Of a DNA stretch of 10,094 nucleotides, positions 1-6,477 are shown one piece after another. A program made the position numbers and the translations under genes. Numbering within the stretch: position 1 is the stretch's first letter; every line of letters starts with the position of its first letter. This DNA comes from an uncultured Lentisphaeraceae bacterium (GTDB lineage Bacteria > Verrucomicrobiota > Kiritimatiellia > RFP12 > DVOR01): NCBI GenBank assembly GCA_946056345.1, contig CAMGJH010000014.1, forward strand, positions 1-10,094, given 5' to 3'. A model generated the notes under the pieces. That model saw only the letters and a list, made by a program, of their open reading frames with translations, did no database searches and was not told the DNA's origin.

Positions 1-44
1 ATAAGTCCCCCACTTAATTCCGATAAGTCCCGGACTTATTAATT
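1..44. repeat. Two 22-nt AT-rich near-repeats containing a palindrome
   Basis: Two units begin with ATAAGTCCC, at 1 and at 23, exactly 22 nt apart. The second contains a perfect palindrome with 8-nt arms around one base: ATAAGTCC (23-30), C31, GGACTTAT (32-39). Both units continue into TTAATTCC-like sequence. No gene covers the stretch. The unit length matches that of the later array at 120-194, which suggests related or co-evolving repeats, but the unit sequences differ. Function is unknown. The window edge cuts whatever lies to the left. Confidence 0.6.
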
Positions 45-66
45 CCACCCGCCCCAGGCTCGAATG

Positions 67-105
67 CCGCCCGCCCCGAGTCCAAGGTCAACCCGGGGCG
101 GGCGG
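67..105. repeat. GC-rich inverted repeat, 12-nt arms, 15-nt loop
   Basis: The arms CCGCCCGCCCCG (67-78) and CGGGGCGGGCGG (94-105) are perfectly complementary around a 15-nt loop. About 28 nt of it (70-97) resemble the start of the 74-nt element at 205-278 and 6335-6408 with roughly three differences, so it may be a shortened relative. An outer pairing is also possible between the AATTCC-plus-CCCGCCCC stretch near 45-58 and the mirrored sequence ending near 112, with one mismatch. No U-tract follows on either strand, so it is not an ordinary intrinsic terminator. Confidence 0.65.
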
Positions 106-109
106 AATT

Positions 110-128
110 ATTAAGACTCAGTCTTAAT
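110..128. repeat. Palindrome ATTAAGACT-C-AGTCTTAAT
   Basis: Nine-nucleotide arms at 110-118 and 120-128 are perfectly complementary around C119. The right arm is also the start of the first unit of the 22-nt array. A short symmetrical AT-rich site of this kind could bind a dimeric protein, but nothing in the window names one. Confidence 0.6.
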
Positions 129-194
129 TGAATTAACAGTCAGTCTTAATTGAAATAACAGTTAGTCTTAATTGGATTAAGTCTAAGTCTTAAT
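120..194. repeat. 22-nt direct-repeat array, about 3.4 units
   Basis: Units start with AGTCTTAAT at 120, 142, 164 and 186, with an exact 22-nt period. The first two differ at very few positions and share an AACAGT segment before the next unit. The third diverges at its end, and the fourth is cut short after AGTCTTAATAAT. The array is AT-rich inside strongly GC-rich DNA. There is no spacer variety, so this is not a CRISPR. A period of about two helical turns would place sites on one face of the DNA, as in operator or iteron arrays, but no partner gene is visible. Confidence 0.75.
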
Positions 195-204
195 AATCGG
201 CCTC

Positions 205-278
205 GGGCCGGGCCCAAAACGAACCCGGCCCGGGTCGAGGGTCAACCCGGGCCTACCTCGAGGCCAACCCGGGGCGGA
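205..278. repeat. 74-nt dispersed intergenic element, copy A
   Basis: This segment aligns without gaps to 6335-6408, with 4 differences over 74 nt by hand alignment (positions 213, 215, 228 and 262). It can fold: an outer CCSSCCCGGGT-type arm near 225-235 pairs with ACCCGGGGCGG (267-277) with one mismatch, and inner TCGAGG pairs with CCTCGA. Read leftward, the direction of trmL transcription, the fold is followed by TTCGTTTT, so it might end the five-gene transcript. That T-run is short and the role is a guess. It may equally be a REP-like or structured RNA element. Confidence 0.75.
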
Positions 279-424
279 CAAAAATGTAAAGTGGCAGGGG
301 GCCAAGATGAGCCTGGGGCGGATGGCCTGGCGGAGCAGGCCACGGCAAAACGCTTAATGGCACCGCTTAACCTCTCATTCGGGGCGGGATGTCAAAGGTT
401 GGCTTCCCCACCTTTCCTCCCCAC
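279..424. other. Intergenic stretch with one perfect hairpin
   Basis: No gene is supported here: open frames in this stretch lack a family match and are antisense run-ons into trmL. One perfect hairpin, TGGCCTG (323-329) with CAGGCCA (336-342) and a 6-nt loop, has no U-tract on either strand. The 13 bases at 331-343 match 6463-6475 except for one base, at the offset expected if the flanking repeats belong to one longer duplicated element. Confidence 0.5.
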
Positions 425-445
425 CCCCTCCGTCGCGGAACGCGC
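425..445. repeat. 21-nt dispersed motif, copy A
   Basis: A 21-nt sequence starting CCCCTCCGTCGC and ending GGAACGCGC is identical at 6559-6579. Here it lies 146 nt after the 74-nt element; in the other copy the gap is 150 nt. A pyrimidine-rich run precedes both. It is immediately followed by the heptamer array. It lies in non-coding DNA here, which suggests that its presence in a possible small open frame at 6478-6624 is not coding-driven. Confidence 0.7.
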
Positions 446-448
446 AAC

Positions 449-476
449 CGTTCACCGTTCACTGTTCACCGTTCAC
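449..476. repeat. Heptamer tandem repeat, four units of CGTTCAC
   Basis: Four consecutive 7-nt units read CGTTCAC, CGTTCAC, TGTTCAC, CGTTCAC. They lie 21 nt before the 3' end of trmL. Short heptameric tandem repeats of this style (STRR) are known from intergenic DNA of cyanobacteria and some other bacteria. An isolated ACTGTTCA survives at the matching place in the second copy of the element (6587-6594). Confidence 0.8.
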
Positions 477-497
477 ACGAGCGAAGCGAGCCCAGGA

Positions 498-953
498 TTA
501 GGAGACGCTGGTGCGGCGGAAGGCTTCGTAGGCGGCGATGGAGACGGCGTTGGCGAGGTTGATGGAGCGGGCGAAGGGGCCGGGCATCGGGATGAGGGCG
601 AGGTTGGCGGCGTAGCGGGTGTAGAAGTCTTGGGGGAGGCCGGAGCTCTCGCAGCCGAAGACGAGGGCGCCGCCGGGTTCGAGGGGGGTCTCGTAGAGCG
701 AGCGCGTGGCGTGGGTGGAGAGGAAGACGAGGTGGGCGGGCTTGCGCGCGGCGAGGTAGTCCTCGAAGGTGTCGAAGAGGAAGAGGTCGAGATGCGGCCA
801 GTAGTCGAGACCGGCGCGGCGGATCATCTTTTCGCTGAGGGTAAAGCCGAGGGGGCGAATGAGGATGAGCGGCCAGCCGAGGCCGACGCAGAGGCGGCCG
901 ATGGCGCCGGTATTGTGCGGGATTTCGGGGTGGACGAGGACAATATCCATCAT
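498..953 (-). CDS. trmL: tRNA (cytidine/uridine-34 2'-O)-methyltransferase TrmL
   Basis: This 151-residue protein matches the single-domain SPOUT (SpoU/TrmH) enzyme TrmL, which puts a 2'-O-methyl on the wobble base of certain tRNA-Leu species using S-adenosylmethionine. The N-terminus IVLVHPEIPHNTG, the RRAGLDYW segment (45-52), motif 2 VFGCESSGLP (98-107) and motif 3 IPMPGPFARSINLANAVSIA (121-140) follow the family closely and form the trefoil-knot cofactor site. Length is close to the usual 155-160. The start has two adjacent ATG codons (953 and 950). An AGGAG lies 8 nt before the first, which favours 953. The gene is last in the leftward cluster, 29 nt after the AsmA-like gene. An open frame reaching back to 1403 overlaps that gene and is not credible as an extension. 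Confidence 0.93.
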   Translation of the reverse strand: MMDIVLVHPEIPHNTGAIGRLCVGLGWPLILIRPLGFTLSEKMIRRAGLDYWPHLDLFLFDTFEDYLAARKPAHLVFLSTHATRSLYETPLEPGGALVFGCESSGLPQDFYTRYAANLALIPMPGPFARSINLANAVSIAAYEAFRRTSVS

Positions 954-982
954 CGGGCGGACTCCTGAGGGGCGGCGGGGGG

Positions 983-2947
983 CTAGTCTTCGCCAGTGGC
1001 CTTTTCCCAGAGGTTGCCGACGAAGGTGACGATGCGCCACTGGGGTTCGGAGAGGGGGCCGGTGACGCGGATTTTCCAGAGGAAGCGGTTGATGGGGAGG
1101 GTGACCCAGCGGGTGAGGGAGCCCATCACCGAGCCGCGCTTGAAGTTGCCGGCCATCACTTCGGCGAAGAGTTGGTCTTGGGGAAGGTTGTAGAGGACAT
1201 CGCCTTCGATGGCGAGGAGGTCGCCGGTGAGGGAGAAGTCGGGGATGGTGAAGATGCCGGCATCGGCGGTGCCGGAGAGCTTGACGTGGGAGGTATCGGT
1301 GAGCGAGGAGATGCCGGGGATGTGCTCGGCGAGGAGGTTGGTGAGGCCGGCGAAGAGGGGCAAGCGGGTGACGAGGCCGCCATCGAGGGTGAGGTTGAAG
1401 CACGCCGAAAGGCTCTCGCGCAAGGTCTCGTCGAGGCGGCAGGCGAGGGTGAGAGCGCCATCCACCTGGCTGTAGACGGGCTTTTCGGGGGCGCGGCCGG
1501 CGGCCAAGAGGATGTCGTTCAGGGGCACCTTGCCGAGCAGGAGGGCGAGGTCGAGATCGGCATACTCGGCACTCTCGGGGATGTCGAGCGCGGCGCGTCC
1601 AGTGACATTGCCCGCTTCGCCCACCTCGGCGCTCAAGTTTTGGAAGGTGAGGCGGCCCTGCTTCATCGTCACCTCGCTCTCCAGCCGCTTGAAGGCCACG
1701 CCAAAGGCCTTGCCGCCGTGGTCAAAGCGGAAGCGGCCATCGAGGCGGATCTTGCCGGGAGTCTGCTCGGTAAGGAGAGGCAGGGAGCCGGTGACCACCA
1801 CCTCCGGCGGCTGGGTGCCGGTCACTTCGGGGATCAGTTCGGTGAAGGGCTCGTGGACCAAGTCGAAACACTCGCGCGGCTGAAGGCCGGTGCCGTGGGC
1901 GCGGAAGGTAAAGGTGTCGGCCGGGCAGTCGAAGCGCAGGGAGCCCTGGGCGACAATCTTCCCGGCGCGGCGGGCGATGATAGGCTCGATGGTGGTGACC
2001 GCGTCCCAGATGCCCCGGCAGCGGATGGTGGCCTCCGCCTCGTCGAAGGGGACGCCGCAGTAGTCGCCGGCGCGGGCGGCGATGTCCACGCGCAGGTTGA
2101 AGAGGTTGCGATACTTGTCGAAGCCGACGGTGAAGGAGCAGTCGCCCCAGGCTGGCTGGCGCAGGGTAAAGAGGTCGCTATAGGCTTGGATGATGGGGAA
2201 GTCGAGGGCGCGGTAGATGCCGTTGAGGCGCTGCTGGTAGATGAAGCCGCGGATGGTGGCCTTGGCCGAGGCGTCCAGAAAATCGAGCAGGACCTCGGAC
2301 TCGGCCCACTGGCCGTCCTGGTCGATGCGGCCGTGGAGGTTGCGGAAGATGACGCGGTGGGTAGCGGCGTCCATCACGAGCGAGCCGGTCACGTCATCGA
2401 GGCGGATTTCTAGGACATCCGGGCGAATGAGGTGAAGGGGCAACTCCGGCAAGTCAGGGATGGGAAGGGCGGCAAAGTCCGGCAACGGTCGGCGCAACTC
2501 CGGGGGCAGGGGCGTGCGCTCAGGCTGCCTATTCGGGTCATGCTCAAGCTGCGCCACAAAGAGGTCCCACACCGTGACCTCCTTCAACCGCTCGGTCCAC
2601 GGCCCCCAACAGAAGATCCGCAGCCCCACCTCAGCCCGCGAGCAGCTCACCAAGACCTTGCCCGCGCGGTCACGCAAGGTCAGCGCTTCGACCGTCAGGC
2701 CGCGTCCGGGGAGGTAGGAGAGGCGATCGAAGGTGAGGCGCCCGACCTCGGCCGGCACGCGCTCATCCAGCCACCCCTGTACCCAACTGCCGCGCAGACC
2801 GCACGCCGCCGCGCAGAGCCCCAGAAAGAGCACCGCCGCCAGGCCGATGACCACCCATAGCAAGCCGTGAATGAGGCGCGCGAGCCACGCGGTCCACCCG
2901 CCCCCCGCCGGAGACTGCCGCCTCTCTGCCGCCGAGCGCTGCCGCAT
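983..2947 (-). CDS. AsmA-like membrane-anchored envelope protein
   Basis: A 654-residue protein with a basic N-terminus, one hydrophobic segment (about residues 25-50) and then a long region of alternating beta-strand character. This fits the AsmA/TamB/YhdP superfamily: an inner-membrane anchor with a large periplasmic beta-rich body, implicated in moving phospholipid to the outer membrane or in outer-membrane assembly. The C-terminal third (about 480-645) looks like the AsmA C-terminal domain, with GGLVTRLPLFAGL, a KLSGTADAG segment, a DFSLTGDLLAIEGD segment and a final VTGPLSEPQW. GGGAG lies 8 nt before the ATG at 2947. It follows the exported-protein gene by 12 nt. Its codons are strikingly C-ending towards the 3' end. 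The superfamily is likely; the exact subfamily and substrate are unknown. Confidence 0.8.
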   Translation of the reverse strand: MRQRSAAERRQSPAGGGWTAWLARLIHGLLWVVIGLAAVLFLGLCAAACGLRGSWVQGWLDERVPAEVGRLTFDRLSYLPGRGLTVEALTLRDRAGKVLVSCSRAEVGLRIFCWGPWTERLKEVTVWDLFVAQLEHDPNRQPERTPLPPELRRPLPDFAALPIPDLPELPLHLIRPDVLEIRLDDVTGSLVMDAATHRVIFRNLHGRIDQDGQWAESEVLLDFLDASAKATIRGFIYQQRLNGIYRALDFPIIQAYSDLFTLRQPAWGDCSFTVGFDKYRNLFNLRVDIAARAGDYCGVPFDEAEATIRCRGIWDAVTTIEPIIARRAGKIVAQGSLRFDCPADTFTFRAHGTGLQPRECFDLVHEPFTELIPEVTGTQPPEVVVTGSLPLLTEQTPGKIRLDGRFRFDHGGKAFGVAFKRLESEVTMKQGRLTFQNLSAEVGEAGNVTGRAALDIPESAEYADLDLALLLGKVPLNDILLAAGRAPEKPVYSQVDGALTLACRLDETLRESLSACFNLTLDGGLVTRLPLFAGLTNLLAEHIPGISSLTDTSHVKLSGTADAGIFTIPDFSLTGDLLAIEGDVLYNLPQDQLFAEVMAGNFKRGSVMGSLTRWVTLPINRFLWKIRVTGPLSEPQWRIVTFVGNLWEKATGED

Positions 2948-2959
2948 CGCGTCCGCTCC

Positions 2960-3547
2960 CTAGCGGGGCAAGGGCCCTTCCCCCACGCGGATGGAGGCAC
3001 TGACGGCCTCGCCAGACTTGGCGCGCTGATGTTCCAGCACCAGGGTGGTCTTGGGCTCAGGCTCATCTGTCTTGATGACCTTCGCCGCCGGGTCTGCGGC
3101 CACAATATACCAATCGCCAGCCTCGGCCACCAACGCCGGGCAACCGTGCCAGAGCGTAACGGTGTAGGGCGGCAACTTCGCCTGCTGCAAGAGGTAGAAA
3201 TCCACCGTCAAACTCGGCAGAACGGCGGTGGCCCGCGCCTCGACCGTCAAGGTCTGCATCGGCTGAGGCGTCTCATCCGTCTGCGGCGGCATCTCTAGGC
3301 GGACCTTGGTCTTGACCCAGCCGCTGGGGTGTTCGGCACCATCCTGCTCGGCCGTGGTGATGCCGCCGGCTTCGGAAATCCGCACCGGGCGGCTCTCCCA
3401 GTCGGCGCGCGAGAGCACCTGCCAGCGCTTGGCGGAGGCCTGCTCGCGCACAGACGGGGCCAAGCAGGCATCCATCACGCTCTCGGGCAGGGCCGCGCGG
3501 AGGCAAGAGGCCGCACAACATAGGGCAATCCAGGCAAAGCGTCGCAT
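2960..3547 (-). CDS. Exported hypothetical protein, 195 residues
   Basis: I do not recognise this family. The protein starts MRRFAWIALCCAASCLRAAL, a Sec-type signal peptide with two arginines, a hydrophobic core and a plausible signal peptidase I site after LRA at about residue 18. AASC at 12-15 is only a poor lipobox. The mature part is polar, with alternating strand-like stretches (TLTVEARATAVLPSLTVDFY, YTVTLWHG, DWYIVAADP) and no visible catalytic motif, so a small beta-rich periplasmic protein is likely. GGAGG sits 8 nt before ATG 3547, which fixes the start. A longer in-frame reading to 3826 would overlap epsC and is rejected. It sits 23 nt after epsC and 12 nt before the AsmA-like gene, so it may work with the latter, by inference only. 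Confidence 0.8.
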   Translation of the reverse strand: MRRFAWIALCCAASCLRAALPESVMDACLAPSVREQASAKRWQVLSRADWESRPVRISEAGGITTAEQDGAEHPSGWVKTKVRLEMPPQTDETPQPMQTLTVEARATAVLPSLTVDFYLLQQAKLPPYTVTLWHGCPALVAEAGDWYIVAADPAAKVIKTDEPEPKTTLVLEHQRAKSGEAVSASIRVGEGPLPR

Positions 3548-3570
3548 CTCTCGTTCCTCCGATTCGGGGG

Positions 3571-4452
3571 TTAGTCGTGTTCGTAGAAGACCTTGGAGCC
3601 GGGCGGCACCGAGTGGGTCAGCCACACATTGCCGCCGATGACCGATCCGCGCCCAATGGTTGTCTCGCCCCCCAGGATGGTGGCGTTGGCGTAGATGATG
3701 ACATCGTCCTCCACATTCGGGTGGCGCTTGATACCCTTGACCAGGTGACCGTCGTCGTCCTTGCGGAAGGAGAGCGCGCCCAGCGTCACCCCCTGATAGA
3801 GTCGAACATTGCGGCCAATCTCGCACGTCTCGCCAATCACCACGCCGGTGCCGTGGTCAATGAAGAAGCCCTGGCCGATCTTCGCCCCGGGGTGGATGTC
3901 GATACCGGTCTTGGAGTGGGCGTATTCGCTCATCACGCGCGGCAGGAGGTGGACATCCTGCTCGTAGAGCACGTGGGCCACCCGGTGCGTGGCGATGGCC
4001 AGCAGCCCGGGATAGGACATCACGATCTCCATATTCGAGTGGGCGGCGGGGTCGCCCTCATAAGCGGCCAGCACGTCAGCCTGCAAGAGCGCGCGGATCT
4101 CCGGCAAGCGGCCAAAGAGCTCCTCCACCACCTCCCGCGCCCGGCGGCGACAGTCAAAGCCCTCCGGGCGCGTCCGCTCCAGCACGCGATAGGCCTCAAT
4201 GCGAGCGATCTGGTCAATCAACTCGGCCGCCACGCCCCGTAGCCGCGTGCGCATCACCGGCAGGTCCTCGTGGTCAATCGGCTCATAGGTCAGGCACCCG
4301 GGGAAGAGCGCGGAGAGGAGCTCTTTCAGCACCGCAACCATAGCCTTCTGCCCCGGGAGGTTGACCCCGCGGCGGGTGTTCATTGCCGGGCAATTCTTGC
4401 AAACCAGTTTCCCGGCCAGGGCGTCGATGGCTTCATCCAAGGTCTTGCTCAT
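3571..4452 (-). CDS. epsC: Serine O-acetyltransferase, EpsC/CysE type
   Basis: This 293-residue enzyme transfers acetyl from acetyl-CoA to L-serine, giving O-acetylserine for cysteine synthesis. A helical N-terminal domain (about 1-170) is followed by a left-handed beta-helix of hexapeptide repeats (about 182-290). [11 protein letters not shown] (183-193), FIDHGTG (197-203) with D199 and H200, and KRHPNVED (242-249) with H244 match the active-site Asp, His and second His of CysE. The length is that of the longer EpsC form. The C-terminus ends KVFYEHD, without the tail and terminal Ile that E. coli CysE inserts into CysK, so a classical cysteine synthase complex of that type is doubtful. A Cys-x2-Cys (C18, C21) near the N-terminus is unexplained. 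ATG 4452 overlaps the metXW stop as ATGA, indicating translational coupling. Confidence 0.94.
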   Translation of the reverse strand: MSKTLDEAIDALAGKLVCKNCPAMNTRRGVNLPGQKAMVAVLKELLSALFPGCLTYEPIDHEDLPVMRTRLRGVAAELIDQIARIEAYRVLERTRPEGFDCRRRAREVVEELFGRLPEIRALLQADVLAAYEGDPAAHSNMEIVMSYPGLLAIATHRVAHVLYEQDVHLLPRVMSEYAHSKTGIDIHPGAKIGQGFFIDHGTGVVIGETCEIGRNVRLYQGVTLGALSFRKDDDGHLVKGIKRHPNVEDDVIIYANATILGGETTIGRGSVIGGNVWLTHSVPPGSKVFYEHD

Positions 4453-6257
4453 GAGGCATCTCTCTTCGTTTCGTCTTGGGTCAAACGCAGGATGACGCGG
4501 TCAGCGCCCAGGTTCCGCAGCCCCAACGCAATCAGCGCCTTGCCCAGCCAACTCGCCGAATGACAGGCGAGCAACTTGGCCTTCAAGCCGAACTGCCCGC
4601 AAAAGGCGTAGAAGTCCGAGAGGGTACAGTTGTGGATGTTGGGCGTGTCGTACCACTGGTGGGGGAACTCTTTGGTGTGGGGCATATGGCCGGTAAAGAG
4701 GAGCGAGAGGCGCATCCCCAGATAACCAAAGTTCGGGAAGGCGATCAGCGCCCAGTCAGCCACGCGCAGCAACTGCTGCATCATCCGGTCCGGGTGGCGC
4801 AACACCTGGATGGTGTGCGAGATAATCGAGACGTCAAAGGCGTGGTCGGGCATATAACGCAAGTCGGTGTCCACATCGGCCATCAGCACATTGATGCCCG
4901 CATGCAGGGCCTGAATGACCTTCGGCAGGTCGCGCTCCAGCCCCAGACAGTAGGCCCGCTGACGCAACGCCAGGCGCTTGAGCAGCATCCCATCGCCGCA
5001 ACCAATATCCAGCACCCGCGCGCCCTCGGGAATCTGCCGGGCAAAGGCCTCGAAGGCCTCAGCCTCCTGCGCGTTGAAGGTGGAGGAGTCGAGCGTATCG
5101 GTCGCCGTCAGGAAGGCGCGCATCACCAACTTCAGCTCAGCAATATGCGTCAGGAAGGCATCGTGCCCCGCCGGCGCGTAGAGGTGGCAGTAGGAGATCT
5201 CCTTATGCTCGCTCACGCAAGCGCGCACCAACCGCCCGGCCTGCTCGCGCGTAAAGAGCCAGTCCCCGCTCAAACTCACCAACAGCACCTTCGCCTTCAC
5301 CTGGCGCACCGCCGCCTCCAGCGTGCCGTAGCGCTCCTCGGGGTCGTAGGAATCCAGCGCCCGAGTGATGTGCAGATAGCTATTCGCATCGAAGCGCTTG
5401 ACGAACTTCTGCCCCTGATATTCTAGGTAGGACTCAATCTGGAAGTAGGTTCGGAAGTCCCGCTTGGCCTTCGCGTGAAAATCCTTGCCCTGGTGCAACC
5501 ACTCCTCGCGCTTCTCGCGCCCGAACTTGTCATCCATCACCTGCTGGGAGAGGTAGGTGATGTGCGCCAGGCGCCGCGCGTTGGCCAACCCCGCAATCGG
5601 CCGCGCCCCCTCGTAGTAGTCGCCGTGGCGCCAGTTCGGATCCTGGATAATCGCGTGCCGGGCCACAATGTCAAAGGCCAGCGCCTGCGTATTGAGCGTG
5701 GCCGCAGAAGCCACCAACACGCACTTCTCCATATCCTCCGGGTGGCGAATGGCCCAATCCAACGCCTGCATTCCCCCAAAGCTGCCCCCCACCACCGCCG
5801 CGATCCGCTTGAAGCCCAGCTGGTGCAACAGCGCGCGATGAACATCGACAATATCGCCCATCGTAATCTCCGGGAAGGCCGAGCCATACGGCTTGCCCGT
5901 CGCCGGATTGACCGAACTCGGCCCCGTCGTCCCCGCGCACCCGCCCAGGATATTCGCGCAAATCACGCAGAAGCGCTCGGTGTCAATCCCCTGCCCCGGG
6001 CCAATCATCCCCTCCCACCAACCGCTCGGCCGATCCACCTCCGGCCGCTCCCCGGGCCGATACCCCACCACATGCGCATCCCCCGTCAGCGCGTGGCAGA
6101 TGAAGATGACATTGCTCCCGTCCTCCGCCGCCTCGCCCACCTGCTCATAGCGCACCGTCACCTCCGGCAACACCCCACCCTTCTCTAACGGCCACCCCCC
6201 GACCGGCAGAGCCAACTGCAAATCCTTCGGTGTCACGATACCAATCTGACTACTCAC
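4449..6257 (-). CDS. metXW: Fusion of homoserine O-acyltransferase (MetX) and MetW
   Basis: A 602-residue two-domain protein. Residues about 1-382 are MetX, an alpha/beta-hydrolase that acylates homoserine in methionine synthesis, with [25 protein letters not shown], the nucleophile elbow GGSFGG (S159), the acid D332 (SLSGDWLF) and the base H365 (PAGHDAF). Residues about 393-602 are MetW, a class I methyltransferase fold, with the cofactor-binding VLDIGCGDG and the diagnostic FPNFGY, GHMPHT and [11 protein letters not shown] motifs. The frame is continuous with no stop between domains. I chose GTG 6257: AAAGGA lies 9 nt upstream and the following IGIVTP matches MetX N-termini. An alternative GTG at 6296 lies upstream of the predicted promoter. 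Acetyl versus succinyl donor cannot be settled by eye; acetyl is the default. Confidence 0.92.
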   Translation of the reverse strand: MSSQIGIVTPKDLQLALPVGGWPLEKGGVLPEVTVRYEQVGEAAEDGSNVIFICHALTGDAHVVGYRPGERPEVDRPSGWWEGMIGPGQGIDTERFCVICANILGGCAGTTGPSSVNPATGKPYGSAFPEITMGDIVDVHRALLHQLGFKRIAAVVGGSFGGMQALDWAIRHPEDMEKCVLVASAATLNTQALAFDIVARHAIIQDPNWRHGDYYEGARPIAGLANARRLAHITYLSQQVMDDKFGREKREEWLHQGKDFHAKAKRDFRTYFQIESYLEYQGQKFVKRFDANSYLHITRALDSYDPEERYGTLEAAVRQVKAKVLLVSLSGDWLFTREQAGRLVRACVSEHKEISYCHLYAPAGHDAFLTHIAELKLVMRAFLTATDTLDSSTFNAQEAEAFEAFARQIPEGARVLDIGCGDGMLLKRLALRQRAYCLGLERDLPKVIQALHAGINVLMADVDTDLRYMPDHAFDVSIISHTIQVLRHPDRMMQQLLRVADWALIAFPNFGYLGMRLSLLFTGHMPHTKEFPHQWYDTPNIHNCTLSDFYAFCGQFGLKAKLLACHSASWLGKALIALGLRNLGADRVILRLTQDETKRDAS

Positions 6258-6286
6258 GCTGCGCTTTCCTTTCACGATAGCCCCGA

Positions 6287-6295
6287 AGTATACCA
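6287..6295 (-). promoter_or_regulatory. Extended -10 promoter for the leftward cluster
   Basis: On the minus strand the sequence reads TGGTATACT, an extended -10 (TG-n-TATACT). The 17-nt-spaced -35 position reads GCGCGC, so there is no -35 match, as is tolerated in extended -10 promoters. A start about 7 nt downstream, near 6280, would leave a leader of about 23 nt before GTG 6257. This supports that start over GTG 6296 and leaves no room for a leader riboswitch. Confidence 0.55.
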
Positions 6296-6334
6296 CAATC
6301 CCCAGCCCCGCGCGCGAGCGCCCCCCAAAAAGAA

Positions 6335-6408
6335 GGGCCGGGGCTAAAACGAACCCGCCCCGGGTCGAGGGTCAACCCGGGCCTACCTCGAAGCCAACCC
6401 GGGGCGGA
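6335..6408. repeat. 74-nt dispersed intergenic element, copy B
   Basis: Same orientation as copy A at 205-278, with 70 of 74 positions identical by hand. Here the outer arms are perfect: CCGCCCCGGGT (6355-6365) with ACCCGGGGCGG (6397-6407). Inside them lie TCGAGG (6365-6370) with CCTCGA (6386-6391), then GGGT (6369-6372) with ACCC (6375-6378) as an alternative. It sits just behind the metXW promoter. Read leftward, the fold is followed by TTCGTTTT, so it could also insulate metXW from upstream transcription, though this is speculative. Confidence 0.78.
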
Positions 6409-6477
6409 TGCGAAAAAAGGCCGGGGTGAGTGGTGTAGGCGGGGTCTGCTCCACCTTGGGCCCGGAGGAGGCCACCC

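Noticed and set aside
120..194. CRISPR array
   Set aside because: The units abut with no variable spacers and differ from one another; no cas gene is in the window.
323..342. Intrinsic terminator after trmL
   Set aside because: The hairpin is perfect but no U-tract follows on either strand. The 74-nt element with TTCGTTTT at 205-278 is a better, though still weak, candidate.
477..491. Hairpin CGAGCGAAGCGAG next to the trmL stop
   Set aside because: It is a mirror-like repeat, not a reverse-complement one, so it cannot form the stem it first suggests.
498..1403. A 301-residue reading of trmL with a long N-terminal extension
   Set aside because: The extension is antiparallel in composition to no known domain, is full of Arg/His/Pro and lies in another frame of the AsmA-like gene. 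The family N-terminus and an AGGAG site place the start at 953.
1172..2413. Long open frames on the + strand opposite the leftward genes (also 291-968, 2432-2860, 4476-5426 and 5475-6188)
   Set aside because: They are Gly/Ala/Glu-rich or Arg/His/Pro-rich low-complexity readings opposite well-supported genes, as expected in GC-rich DNA with few stop codons. None shows a family motif.
2960..3826. A 288-residue reading of the exported protein
   Set aside because: It would overlap epsC by over 250 nt and bury a clear signal peptide and a GGAGG site that mark the start at 3547.
4449..6296. Start of metXW at GTG 6296
   Set aside because: The codon overlaps the extended -10 box, lacks a ribosome site and adds 13 residues not typical of MetX. 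GTG 6257 has AAAGGA at 9 nt.
6258..6410. SAM riboswitch ahead of metXW
   Set aside because: The predicted transcript start near 6280 leaves only about 23 nt of leader, and the folded element upstream is a dispersed repeat that also occurs downstream of trmL, away from any methionine gene start.
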